Below are positions 23,665 through 33,009 of a DNA stretch of 64,000 bases, one piece after another. Position numbers and translations under genes: made by a program. Numbering within the stretch: the first letter of the stretch is position 1; each line of letters begins with the position of its first letter. The notes under the pieces are model-generated. The model was not told where the DNA came from. It was given only the letters and a program-made list of their open reading frames with translations, and ran no database searches. The stretch lies in the NCBI GenBank assembly GCA_963691655.1, contig OY829328.1, positions 29,965,890-30,029,889 of the forward strand, given 5' to 3'. This DNA is from Toxonevra muliebris (taxonomy: Eukaryota > Arthropoda > Insecta > Diptera > Pallopteridae).

Positions 23665-24902
23665 TAGTGTCCAACCGAAGGTGATTTTTTGGACGAAGCC
23701 GAAGCCAAGCTTCGGTCATTCATCTAACCTTCGGCCGAAGATCGAAGACCGAAGGATTTTAAAAATATAAAAAATAGAAATCTGAAAGTAAATTTTTTCT
23801 ACCTATATATTTGCAAACATATACAGAAAAATATAAATAGTAGATACTCCAAATAAAAAGCTGACCAGTAACACTAAATAACTGTTCACTGTCGGAGCTG
23901 AAGGAGCTGACAAATATTATTTATTTCAAGAATCATTTAAAAATTTGTTTACGTCAAAATATACAGTTACATCAACTATATATCTGTAGAACGACTGTCG
24001 TTCAACGACACCTGTGTCAAAAAAAAAGTTGGCCGATGGCTGCCATGGTTCTGCTTATCTAAAATCAAAGATTGAATCAGCGTATTAATCGATAGACCTG
24101 TAGCCGGAACCAGAATAAATCCTCTAGTTCCCAAATTTTTGATTGATTGGGATTGATAAATTTTAATGTAAAAAGTATAAATCTGATCTCAAAACCTTAA
24201 TAAATTAATGGGAGTGGTTTTATGAAGCCGAAAAAGTTGAATGCCTAAAAGTATTTGTTGTTGAATAAACTTTTTATCAATTTTTTTTAAATAAAAAAAT
24301 AAAAAATTCAAATTCCTTGCTAGTTTTTTTATCTGGCTAGTATGACGGGAAGTATTTTATTCATTGAAGATACGATGAAAATTTAAGCGCAATCAGTTCA
24401 TTAGTTTTGGAGATATCGTGGCAGCCATTTCGAAAAATGCTGCTTTGAGAAAAATAGTTTCAAAGTTCAAATATGCATGACTGCTGTATCAGGGCCTGCA
24501 AATAAACATCTGTAACTTTCAATCGACTGTGAATTTTAATGCGCTTCCTTAAAAATTAAAAAAGTTTGGCTTGCTTCTGCTGCCTCTAATTGTATTAGCT
24601 CCAGCAGGTTGTTCGTTAAAAAAAATCACTGATAACTGTTTGTACGGTTGTAAATATGTGGGTTAATTCAAAAGTAAAAATGGAACTTATATACTTGGAA
24701 TTTAAATACTTTATATAACCACTTCACATTTGTTTATTTGCATACATTTTTAATGGCAATCTATAGTAAAAATTATTATAAAATAAAATGCTTATAATCT
24801 TCGGCTTCGGCAAAATAGTTCGGCCATTTTTTGCCGAAGCCGAAGGTGCAATTTCAGGCCGAATAGCCGAAGAACCGAAGCCGAATATTCGGTCGGACAC
24901 TA
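23665..24902. mobile_element. Non-autonomous hAT-like element with CCGAAG subterminal repeats (1238 bp)
   Basis: The element starts TAGTGTCCAACCGAA and ends, in reverse, TAGTGTCCGACCGAA. It is flanked by GCATGGAC (23657-23664) and GCACGGAC (24903-24910), an 8-bp duplication with one change. The first and last 100 bases are packed with CCGAAG/CTTCGG motifs in both orientations, typical of hAT subterminal transposase-binding sites. No transposase is encoded. Confidence 0.82.
23950..24058 (+). repeat. Dispersed repeat shared with 57319-57420
   Basis: The segments ACGTCAAAATATACAGTTA, GTGTCAAAAAAAAAGTTGG, CCGATGG and GGTTCTGCTTAT recur in the same order on the + strand at 57319-57420. Here the repeat lies inside the hAT-like element. 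Confidence 0.7.
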
Positions 24903-25001
24903 GCACGGACTAACTTAACCAAGGTGAGCTTTTTTTTGGTGTACGTATAAGTATGTATACGGTAGACGCCCACTAAAAAGCGGTCGCATCCGATTCTATT
25001 A

Positions 25002-26251
25002 AAGCGCGGTTCACGCCAAATTGGCACGCTTTGTTGTGGTCACCACGTCGCCCCTAGTCATAAGAACAACAAATTTTTACTGGGATTTATTTACAATACC
25101 GTTACCGTTAGTTGATAAATTTTTTATATTAATTGATCGCAAGTTGGTGATTGTGTGCACAATGGAAGCTGCAAATAGAATTGCGAAAGTGTTAAATATC
25201 TCCAAAAGAACGGTATGTAGAGTTATAAAACGATATAAAGAATCTCTTAGTGTTGAAAGAGCTAAAAAAGTTGTGAACAAAACGGGAACCACCAACCTAA
25301 AATTAAAGGCAAAGATCTTGAGGTCCATCAAAAGCAATCCCGGACTATTGGATAGCGATCGTGCCAAAAAATTCAATACCAGCAAAAGTACTGCTAGACG
25401 AATACGCATAAAAGCTGAGCTAAAGTGCTATCGTGCTATAAAATATCCAAATAGAACAGACAAACAGAATTTGCTGGCCAAAAAACGTGCTCGTCTTCTT
25501 TATAATAATGTTTTGACCAAATTCAATGGATGCATTATTGTGGATTACGAATCATACGTAAAATTTGATCTTAAACAGCTTCCAGGTCAAAAATTTTATA
25601 TGGCAACGAATCGTGGTAATGTACCTTCAAAATTCAAGTACATAAAAATGGATAAATTTGCAAAGAAAGCAATGGTGTGGCAGGCTATTTGCAGCTGTGG
25701 TCTTAAATCCAGGGCATTTGTGACATCCTCTTCTATGACGTCTGATATTTACATCAAAGAGTGCCTTTCGAAACGACTATTGTCATTTGTTCGTCACCAC
25801 CATTCGTCAGTGAAGTTTTGGCCTGATTTAGTCAGTTGTCACTACTCTAAGAAAACCATGGATTGGTATCAGACAAATAAAGTAGATGAATTGCCCAAAT
25901 ATATGAATCCACCCAATTGCCCCCAGCTTCGACCGATCGAAAAATACTGGGCTATTACAAAATATAAGTTGAAGAAAAATGCAGGTATTGTCAAAAATGT
26001 GAATTCAATGTTAATGAAATGGAACCAAATAGCCGCAAAAGTATCCAGAGCTGATGTTCAAAGGTTGATGGGGTCCATTAAAAGGAATACCCAGAACTTT
26101 TTGCACAACAAACAAATTTAAATCTTTTAATATTATAGTATTAAAACACAATATTAAACTTATCATTTGATGCATTATTTGTTATTCTGAGTGTTCTGGT
26201 TAAAATGATACAGCAACTTTCCTGCGTGGCAATTTTGCGTGAACCGCGCTT
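25002..26251 (+). mobile_element. DD37E Tc1/mariner element, copy 2 (1250 bp)
   Basis: It has the same inverted repeats as copy 1 (AAGCGCGGTTCACGC) and TA duplications at 25000-25001 and 26252-26253. It contains an open transposase frame. Relative to copy 1, a 51-bp in-frame segment is missing near the N terminus, and the 9 bp missing from copy 1 are present here. It lies about 100 bp from the hAT-like element at 23665-24902. Confidence 0.93.
25162..26121 (+). CDS. DD37E Tc1/mariner transposase (319 aa, internal deletion)
   Basis: I take the ATG at 25162, matching the start in copy 1, rather than the longer open frame from 25021, whose first part runs through the inverted repeat and leader. 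The frame is free of stops. It carries the second helix-turn-helix (SKSTARRIRIKAELK) and the full catalytic triad: IVDYESYVKF (first Asp), DLVSCHYSK (second Asp), and PQLRPIEKYW (Glu), with DD37E spacing. The first helix-turn-helix has lost 17 residues (KLIVNKF...SGSK in copy 1), probably between short ATTG repeats. The residue after the first catalytic Asp is Tyr here (DYES) and Asp in copy 1 (DDES). DNA binding, and hence activity, is probably impaired. Confidence 0.88.
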   Translation: MEAANRIAKVLNISKRTVCRVIKRYKESLSVERAKKVVNKTGTTNLKLKAKILRSIKSNPGLLDSDRAKKFNTSKSTARRIRIKAELKCYRAIKYPNRTDKQNLLAKKRARLLYNNVLTKFNGCIIVDYESYVKFDLKQLPGQKFYMATNRGNVPSKFKYIKMDKFAKKAMVWQAICSCGLKSRAFVTSSSMTSDIYIKECLSKRLLSFVRHHHSSVKFWPDLVSCHYSKKTMDWYQTNKVDELPKYMNPPNCPQLRPIEKYWAITKYKLKKNAGIVKNVNSMLMKWNQIAAKVSRADVQRLMGSIKRNTQNFLHNKQI

Positions 26252-26253
26252 TA

Positions 26254-29200
26254 GGACATTGATATTTATTTTAAATGGGACTTAAAAAGCTTACTGTTAT
26301 CCGATTTAAAGACTCTTATTTTTACCACAAGATAACTTTGCTTTTACTTTAACGCACAACTAAAATTTGAACCATTTCACTTTTTGAACTCCTTCTTTAA
26401 AAAGATATCACCTCAGAATTGATACAGTAAATTTAAAAAAATCACCTGAGAAGCCGGTGTATTTGTATTTATTTAGTTAATCGTTTCAAAATCTAGCACT
26501 TCAAGATATAAATTTTATAACAGCACTAAAACTAGTGATTAGAAAAGTTCAAATACAAAAAAAAGAGCAAAGCTTAATATTGTTTTTTAAGCATACAAAT
26601 TATTACCCATCAAGTGGCCCCTACTAATGATGACGACTAATATTTTATTGAAAAAAAGTTAAGATTCTTTTTTGCTTGCGGGTAAAGTTTGCCCGAAATC
26701 GGCACACAGCCTACTCATGACGCCCCTTTGTTAATGATCTGACACTTGATAGAGAACAAATTAATGTGTGCAACGGATTCCTCTTCTCTTTTAAAAAATA
26801 TCTGCGAGTAGTTCTTGAAATTCACAACATTCAAAAATCTTTCCACTGAATCCTTAAACATTCTTTAAATGTATTCGGCTTTAAGCAAATTCATTGAGAT
26901 ATTTGTAGCAGCACCCAAATTTAATGAAAAGGTTATTAAACTATCAATAGTGAATTCAATAGCATAAAATCTAGAAATAGAAAATTTTCTCGTCTTCGAG
27001 GGTCAAAATAAAAATATTAGGTCTATTTGCTGGCTCAAGATTTCGATAAGATTGGAAAGTTCGCAATAATGCTTATATTTGGAAAAGCTTCACCAACCTG
27101 CAAGATTACAAACACACAGTTGCGAAACAGTTGATTCTTGCTTTGATTGTTTTAAAACAGGTTAAATTTATTGTGCGATGAGGTGTCATTACTTCAATAC
27201 GATTTCTCATTTAGACAAAAGTGTTTATTTAGGTAATTTTTGCTTTCACATTTGGGTCCTCAACAGCAGGCGGAAAAGGCTCTAAACCAACAAAGCAAAC
27301 GCGGTCGGCATCATGTCTCTGCCATTATCAACAGTATCACAGGCTACAAGATGCGACGACCCAAATACTCCTGCGATTTTTTCGCAATAGAAATTGTATG
27401 CAGCTGGACCTTCTCAGCAGTTTACCTCAAAATCTATGTTCTAACATTACGAAAATACTTATTTATTTATTTATGACTATAGCAATTATGGATAATAGGA
27501 GGAATGGTAATGAGTTACTTTCCAACCCCATTATTTTTTCTCTTAATACATATTGCAAGAGAAGCTGTTATGAAAACAGAATCCAAAATGTCTAAAAAAT
27601 GTGAAAGATCTTAAATTTTTCCTGTTTTTTACAATCTTGTGTTTATTAGAGAGTTGCTAGTCAATTGCATCTGAAATCTGACATTTTTGTACAGCGAAAT
27701 TCCGAATTTCAGACGCACTGCTAAATTTGCCTGAAATTCACTCTCGTGTGTCTGCACTATAAAGTAAGTAGGATTAGAAGCATAATGACCATCGGTGAAA
27801 GTAGCCTCTAGGGTTTCCTATCTATTAAGGATCATTATTCTATGTATAAGTTATATATAGTTAGTAAGGACTACCCCTTTGAGTTAGGTATTTCTAATAG
27901 ATTTAATTAGTTTTATTTATTTTTTAAACCAATATGACAAACTTGCATTGATATGAATTTTGAAACAATAAAAAAATACATAGATATTTACATAGATAAC
28001 GAATTTTTTCGCAGACATGCGGTGTAGTTGTTTATGTACTCGTAGGTAGGTATACATATGTATGAAGGTATTTTTGATAAAAATTTTACTGTTAGCTTAT
28101 TTTATTTTTCTTTTTTTTTAGGAATTCCAGGATATGAAACACGATTTTGAAATGATTTATCTCTTGTGTCTCGTTTTTCATTTTCTTTAATAGATATAAA
28201 TATTTTTGTGATTGTTTGTGTTGTTATTGTTATTCTTATGTATTTATTTACTATATTATATAAATTATAAAAATTTTGAGCGCATTTTTTTTCTTAGACG
28301 TATATACATATATTTTTTCCATATATGTATAGTAAAGTAGTTAGTAGATATAATGAAAAAAATAAAGTTCTAAAATTACACAAATGACCAAATTTATCGA
28401 AAATTTTTAACAGTCCATACATTACATGATATGCTTAAAAATTTCCTTTTTTCAAGAGCGCTTTCCCTGCAAATGAACCGAGGAGACAGAAAGTTGTTTG
28501 TTAACCGGAAACAGCTCCTGATTAGGTTGGGTGTTATAAGTATGTAAGTGATATAATTATGTAAATGATTTGAAATTACATAATTAATTTTCACACATAC
28601 ATTTTGTTTAAGAATTATGGAGTGTAATTCAAGGAATGTTTATTAGAAATATTTGAATGAGTATTGTCTTGCTGCTTACAAATTTTTTATTCTAATAGCC
28701 ACCGGGGTACAACGAGCGTTGTTTGTTGTTATTAATTGGTTAAGGAATCAAATTGTTTCTGTACACCTGAATTGAATATTAGAGATGAAAATTAAATTCA
28801 CGTATAATAGTTGGAATTAAAGAGATCAGGCAATGCACTACCACATCGCCACAGTGTTTATTTTGTCGTCGCGATTAACATCATACAAGGAAATCATTCT
28901 ATCAGTTTATTTAATTGAAATTACTTAAAAAAGTTAGGGTCTTTATCAAAATGTGTAAAAGCCATATAAATCTCGTAAACTGCATACACACCTAAAACAT
29001 ACTGTCAAATTTCACATAAATTTCGGCAAGCTTCTGGTGCTTATGAGGTTTACAAGGCTTTTGCACGTTTTGATGAAGTCCATTAATATTTCTATTGATA
29101 TGGTACTATTATATCAAGGGCTATTAGTTTTTCAGCAATGAAAACTATTTGGACGTTTCTCCAATTTTTACACGAATTCTCCGAATACTCATAATCAGGA

Positions 29201-30344
29201 CACAATTTGTATTTCTTTCAAATCAGAACGAAAGCCGGAGATATTACAGAAAACGGCTTTTAAAACATTCATCCACGACTCCTCTAGGGAGCATAGGGCT
29301 GGAATTAATGGGAAGATACTGCGTCTGTGTTAATCAGTCGGTTGGCAATAAGTAGGAAGAATTTTTGATATTAGGATATGTTCTCTTTTGGTCTAATTTG
29401 TGATAGTTTTAAGTAAAATGAAGAAAAACGCACGAGCATATCATTGTGAGGAATTGAAACCATAAGCTTTGAGGTGATATTCCAGTACGATGCCACTAGA
29501 CCATCGAGCCGGTTGCTCTATATATGAGGATCATTGAGATATTCGCCAAAAACTTATGCAGCGGAATACGTCGAACATTTAAAAACAGTTACAATTGGAT
29601 TAATATATTTGCGGGTCGTATTTTGTTATTGTAACAGTTTTGTTTGGATATTTTTTTTTTGGTAAATTTTGTTTGTAGATCAAAATAGGGTACCCTAATT
29701 AGTACGAATCGATACTTAATTAAAAAAAATCCGATTAATAAGTTTTTGCTTATTTTCTCCTCACAAATGTAGATTCACGTTTCAGTAAAAATTTGTTTTG
29801 CCTTTACCACATTTTTATTTATAGTTGTTGAACATAATTCTTGAACATTCAAATCTTAAGTATATTTTACTAGATATCTCCAAAGTTCGACATGACTTGA
29901 ACTGCATCACTAGATGAAATTGATTTTTTTTTTCTGTTTTTTATTTTTGTTTGGGCTTTGTGTAATTTCAGAACTTTCTATTATCTAATAATAGTAATAC
30001 AAATTATACTGTCCTCGTACTGCAAGTTATACGAGCTTATTACGTACCTGCTCTCAAAAATATATATGCTTTAATAATCATCGTTAATTTCTGTAGGCAA
30101 AATGCAATTTTCCGGTTTTGAATGGAGCTCAAAAATTGCTTTAAACAAGTAGATGCCCCTTCTTTCTAACGATCGTACAGTTACTTAATTAAAACATCAT
30201 CACTTCATCATCATATTTCCAATGGTGTGGTGGAGTTGTCTCTCATCTTCATATCATAAATTTTACATATTTCTATATCAATATCATATCAGAACCGAAC
30301 CGAATCGAATCATCAGTTTGCTAATCATTCATCATCATCTAATA
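26254..30344. other. Intergenic DNA between DD37E copy 2 and the stac 3' end
   Basis: No gene is supported in 4 kb. A GC-richer open frame at 27240-27476 (QQQAEKALNQQSKRGRHHV) may be a small fragment of something coding but is unrecognised. A SINE-like relic lies at 29430-29520. Confidence 0.35.
29430..29520 (-). mobile_element. Relic of a tRNA-headed SINE
   Basis: On the - strand, GATGGTCTAGTGGCATCG (A-box-like) is followed about 35 bp later by GGTTTCAATTCCTC (decayed B box). No body or tail is identifiable. Confidence 0.4.
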
Positions 30345-30672
30345 ATTTGGAGCTGGTATTTATTACTATTTTGTTCCGCTAAACCAAAACCAAACAAACA
30401 AAAACAACGAAGATATTAAACGGAAAACTATTGCTGAATATCAACGATTGATTGAAAGCAATAATATGAATCGCTGCCGCTGACTGATACAATTCTTGAT
30501 GATGCCAAAATGCACTGGTGATATGACAATCATTGTTGATTCCCATTGATTGTTGATTCCATATGTTGTTGTTATTGCTGTTGTTGTGTTGTGCGTTTAC
30601 GTGTGAGAGTCTGTGTTCTTTATCGGTTAAACTCAACTAACAACCCCCATACCACGGAAAGGTCCAGCACCA
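30345..30672 (-). other. Probable start of the stac 3' UTR
   Basis: Sequence following the distal TGA on the - strand is rich in CAA/AAC repeats. The + strand TTTATT at 30359-30364 is an AATAAA signal in the sense of stac, giving a minimum 3' UTR of about 320 nt. Longer 3' UTRs are common for neuronal fly genes and are possible here. The 85-codon open frame at 30379-30636 lies in this UTR and has no support of its own. Confidence 0.5.
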
Positions 30673-33009
30673 TCAGTGCGGAAGCATAAGTGGACGTGCT
30701 GTACTGGTGAGTTTGTGACGCACCTGCGGCTTCTCACCGTAGCACTCATTATAATTGTAGAGTGGTGATATTTTGAGGCCAGTCTTCTCTGGTATTATCT
30801 TAAAATGAGGCTGTTCAGTGCTGACAATAAGCGGCCGCTGCAGTGAGTGCATATATTCGCCCAATGGACGTTGTGTGCTGGGGACATTCATTTTCTTACA
30901 AGGCTCGGGTTTACTTCCGACATTCATTTGGCAGTTGAGGGGTGAATATTTGCTGGGTTTGTAAATGGAGAAGATGTTATTGATCAGACTCAATGCGGAA
31001 TGGCCGCTTGCGGAAGGATGATGTCCGCCCGTGGTGGGCTGTTGTGTCTCTACTTTATGTTGGGGATAGAAGTTATTGTACTTGTAGGTCGGTAGGGTAT
31101 CCATTGTTGGGTAGACTTTGTGGCCGTAATTATAGGAGCGGTGTAGGGGCGAGCCACCTTGCTCAAAAAAATGAAAGTCACTAGCTGCATTATTGATTGC
31201 CTGCGTATCGATTTGCGGTGGTGATGGCATACCCTCTAACAGCGATTTCTTGATCATCATGCGCTCTTGCTCGCGATCATGCATGTCGATGGGTTGTCCG
31301 TTGTTGTAGCAGCCCACATTAACGTTTTTCACTTTCAAATTGCTCTGCATATTGCGTCGCTGCATGTCTAGATCAATGGGGCTGGGAGGCTTTTCCAACT
31401 CCTCCCAGTATTTTTCCAAATCGATATTGAAATCTTCCAAATCCATTTGTGTTGATTCTGAGCAAGTATCTTCGTCATATCGACTAGGCGGTTGAACTTC
31501 TAGCAATGACTTACTGCGCGCCGGACGTCGATAATTGGTGGCATAGTGTAGACTGGGTTCTGCTGTAGTGGATAAGTAACGTTCATCCTCGTCTAAAAAT
31601 TTATCTTGCATCATCAGACGTTCGCGTTCATCCCGTATAAAGTGATCCAAGTCTGTGTCGTATGCTGCGGCGCGGCAATGCAGATGCTCCTCCTCCTCGG
31701 CGGCCGGATGGTGGCCGGGACAGTGTAGGCGTGCACGTTGCCTGGCAATATGGTGCTGTTGCTGGCGGTGGTAGCAATAGTCTTCGGCGGCGCAGCAACA
31801 AATCACCGTAGGTGGCGGCGGCAGTGGCTGCTCGCGTTCACGTTCGCGGCTGCTGCATACAGCCGAGTGTAGCGAGTAGCGCGGCGCCGTTGCCACACGA
31901 TGGTTGCCTCGGTCCTCAATCCAGTCAGCGGCAGCGTGCAGGTTTCTGTTGCTACTACCGCTGGCGTCAGCGCCATACATGCCCATGGGTACACCGACAC
32001 GACGCCATGAACGACGCGAGCTCATCGGGTAGTTCGGATAGATTTCATCCAGTAGACACTTGGAGTTGGTGCAGTGTTCGCGTGCACAGCACGTGCGCGC
32101 ATCGTGCGCATATATTAGCGCACTCTCATCCAAACTGTTGCTGTAACCATAGTATGCCATAGATTTTCGGAAGGCCTCCTGTTTGTCACGGCGTGTGTTA
32201 CTCGCTGGCGGCAGTTCATAATCCATGACATCGAATGGTGTTGTCTTAGATGTTGTAGCACTAAAGGAATACGATTTCGGCACATTGGTTCGATTCTTTA
32301 AGATTGAGGTGGTGGCGGTTGGACCGCCGCTGTCGTAAGTGTTACCCAGAAAATAGCAGCTTTGAGACTTTGGATACTGAAATTCTTTGTAGCTCGTCGA
32401 ACGTTTTAAACCATATCCTGACGAACCCTCGCCCTCACCCCTTTTTCCACGTCCATCCATATCCATGTCGGCCAAATCAGTTTCAATGTATAGTTCATCC
32501 TGCTCACGTATATTCCGTAACTTACGGTACGTTCCATATTTAATACAATCCGGCACATAATCTTCTTCCAAGTCTTCGGAACGATTCGAATATATATTGT
32601 CCGTGTACCATGTTGGATCTAATTGTTTTGGTTTCGGTTTAGCTAATTGCATTTTATCCCGCTTCGATTGGCGATAACTTTCAAAGCAGATATTTTTCAT
32701 TTTCTCTAATTTCTGTTCACGTATGCGCTCCCAATTTTCCCAATTCTTATCGTTCTTACTTCTACCATTATGCAACTCAGCATAACTGAGGCCATTATTT
32801 AAATTATATTCTCCAGCGTTATAGTCGAGATTAATTTGTTTAAGTTCATTTTGGGTTTGTTCTTTATTAAAATTATTGTAGCTGGTCGTGCTGCCACCGC
32901 TATCGGTGACGACTATTCTTATTCTACGTTTGGTCTTGTCTAGCAGCTTCGACGACAGCAGCGATGATTTTTGCGGCTTATCGCGTTCGGCTGACGGCTC
33001 TTCTGGCTG
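30673..33009 (-). CDS. stac: stac in-frame 778-codon extension after TGA (putative readthrough)
   Basis: The frame continues from the TGA at 33012 with CAG CCA GAA and stays open to TGA at 30675-30673. Extension residues 1-78 are PEEPSAERDKPQK..., a basic stretch (KTKRRIRIVV) and NYNAGEYNLNNG-type sequence. The first Met is at about residue 104 (codon 32700-32698), so an independent start is unlikely. The extension is largely disordered in character. Cys/His clusters lie at about residues 307-318 and 405-434. An acidic, Trp-containing segment (DLEDFNIDLEKYWEELEKPP) lies at about 523-542, and many Tyr residues are present. Codon use is more GC-rich than the surroundings, as expected for selected coding sequence. 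No known domain is recognised. Confidence 0.85.
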   Translation of the reverse strand, partial: QPEEPSAERDKPQKSSLLSSKLLDKTKRRIRIVVTDSGGSTTSYNNFNKEQTQNELKQINLDYNAGEYNLNNGLSYAELHNGRSKNDKNWENWERIREQKLEKMKNICFESYRQSKRDKMQLAKPKPKQLDPTWYTDNIYSNRSEDLEEDYVPDCIKYGTYRKLRNIREQDELYIETDLADMDMDGRGKRGEGEGSSGYGLKRSTSYKEFQYPKSQSCYFLGNTYDSGGPTATTSILKNRTNVPKSYSFSATTSKTTPFDVMDYELPPASNTRRDKQEAFRKSMAYYGYSNSLDESALIYAHDARTCCAREHCTNSKCLLDEIYPNYPMSSRRSWRRVGVPMGMYGADASGSSNRNLHAAADWIEDRGNHRVATAPRYSLHSAVCSSREREREQPLPPPPTVICCCAAEDYCYHRQQQHHIARQRARLHCPGHHPAAEEEEHLHCRAAAYDTDLDHFIRDERERLMMQDKFLDEDERYLSTTAEPSLHYATNYRRPARSKSLLEVQPPSRYDEDTCSESTQMDLEDFNIDLEKYWEELEKPPSPIDLDMQRRNMQSNLKVKNVNVGCYNNGQPIDMHDREQERMMIKKSLLEGMPSPPQIDTQAINNAASDFHFFEQGGSPLHRSYNYGHKVYPTMDTLPTYKYNNFYPQHKVETQQPTTGGHHPSASGHSALSLINNIFSIYKPSKYSPLNCQMNVGSKPEPCKKMNVPSTQRPLGEYMHSLQRPLIVSTEQPHFKIIPEKTGLKISPLYNYNECYGEKPQVRHKLTSTARPLMLPH

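Noticed and set aside
25021..25161. Longer start of the DD37E transposase
   Set aside because: This part overlaps the inverted repeat and leader; the sister copy and homologous start favour the ATG at 25162.
30379..30636. 85-codon frame just after the distal stac stop
   Set aside because: It has Asn/Gln-rich UTR composition, no recognisable domain, and ends in low-complexity DNA.
31803..32162. Overlapping open frames on both strands inside the stac extension (about 65 and 116 codons)
   Set aside because: These are shadows of GC-richer coding sequence; the stac frame is the one continuous across the whole region.
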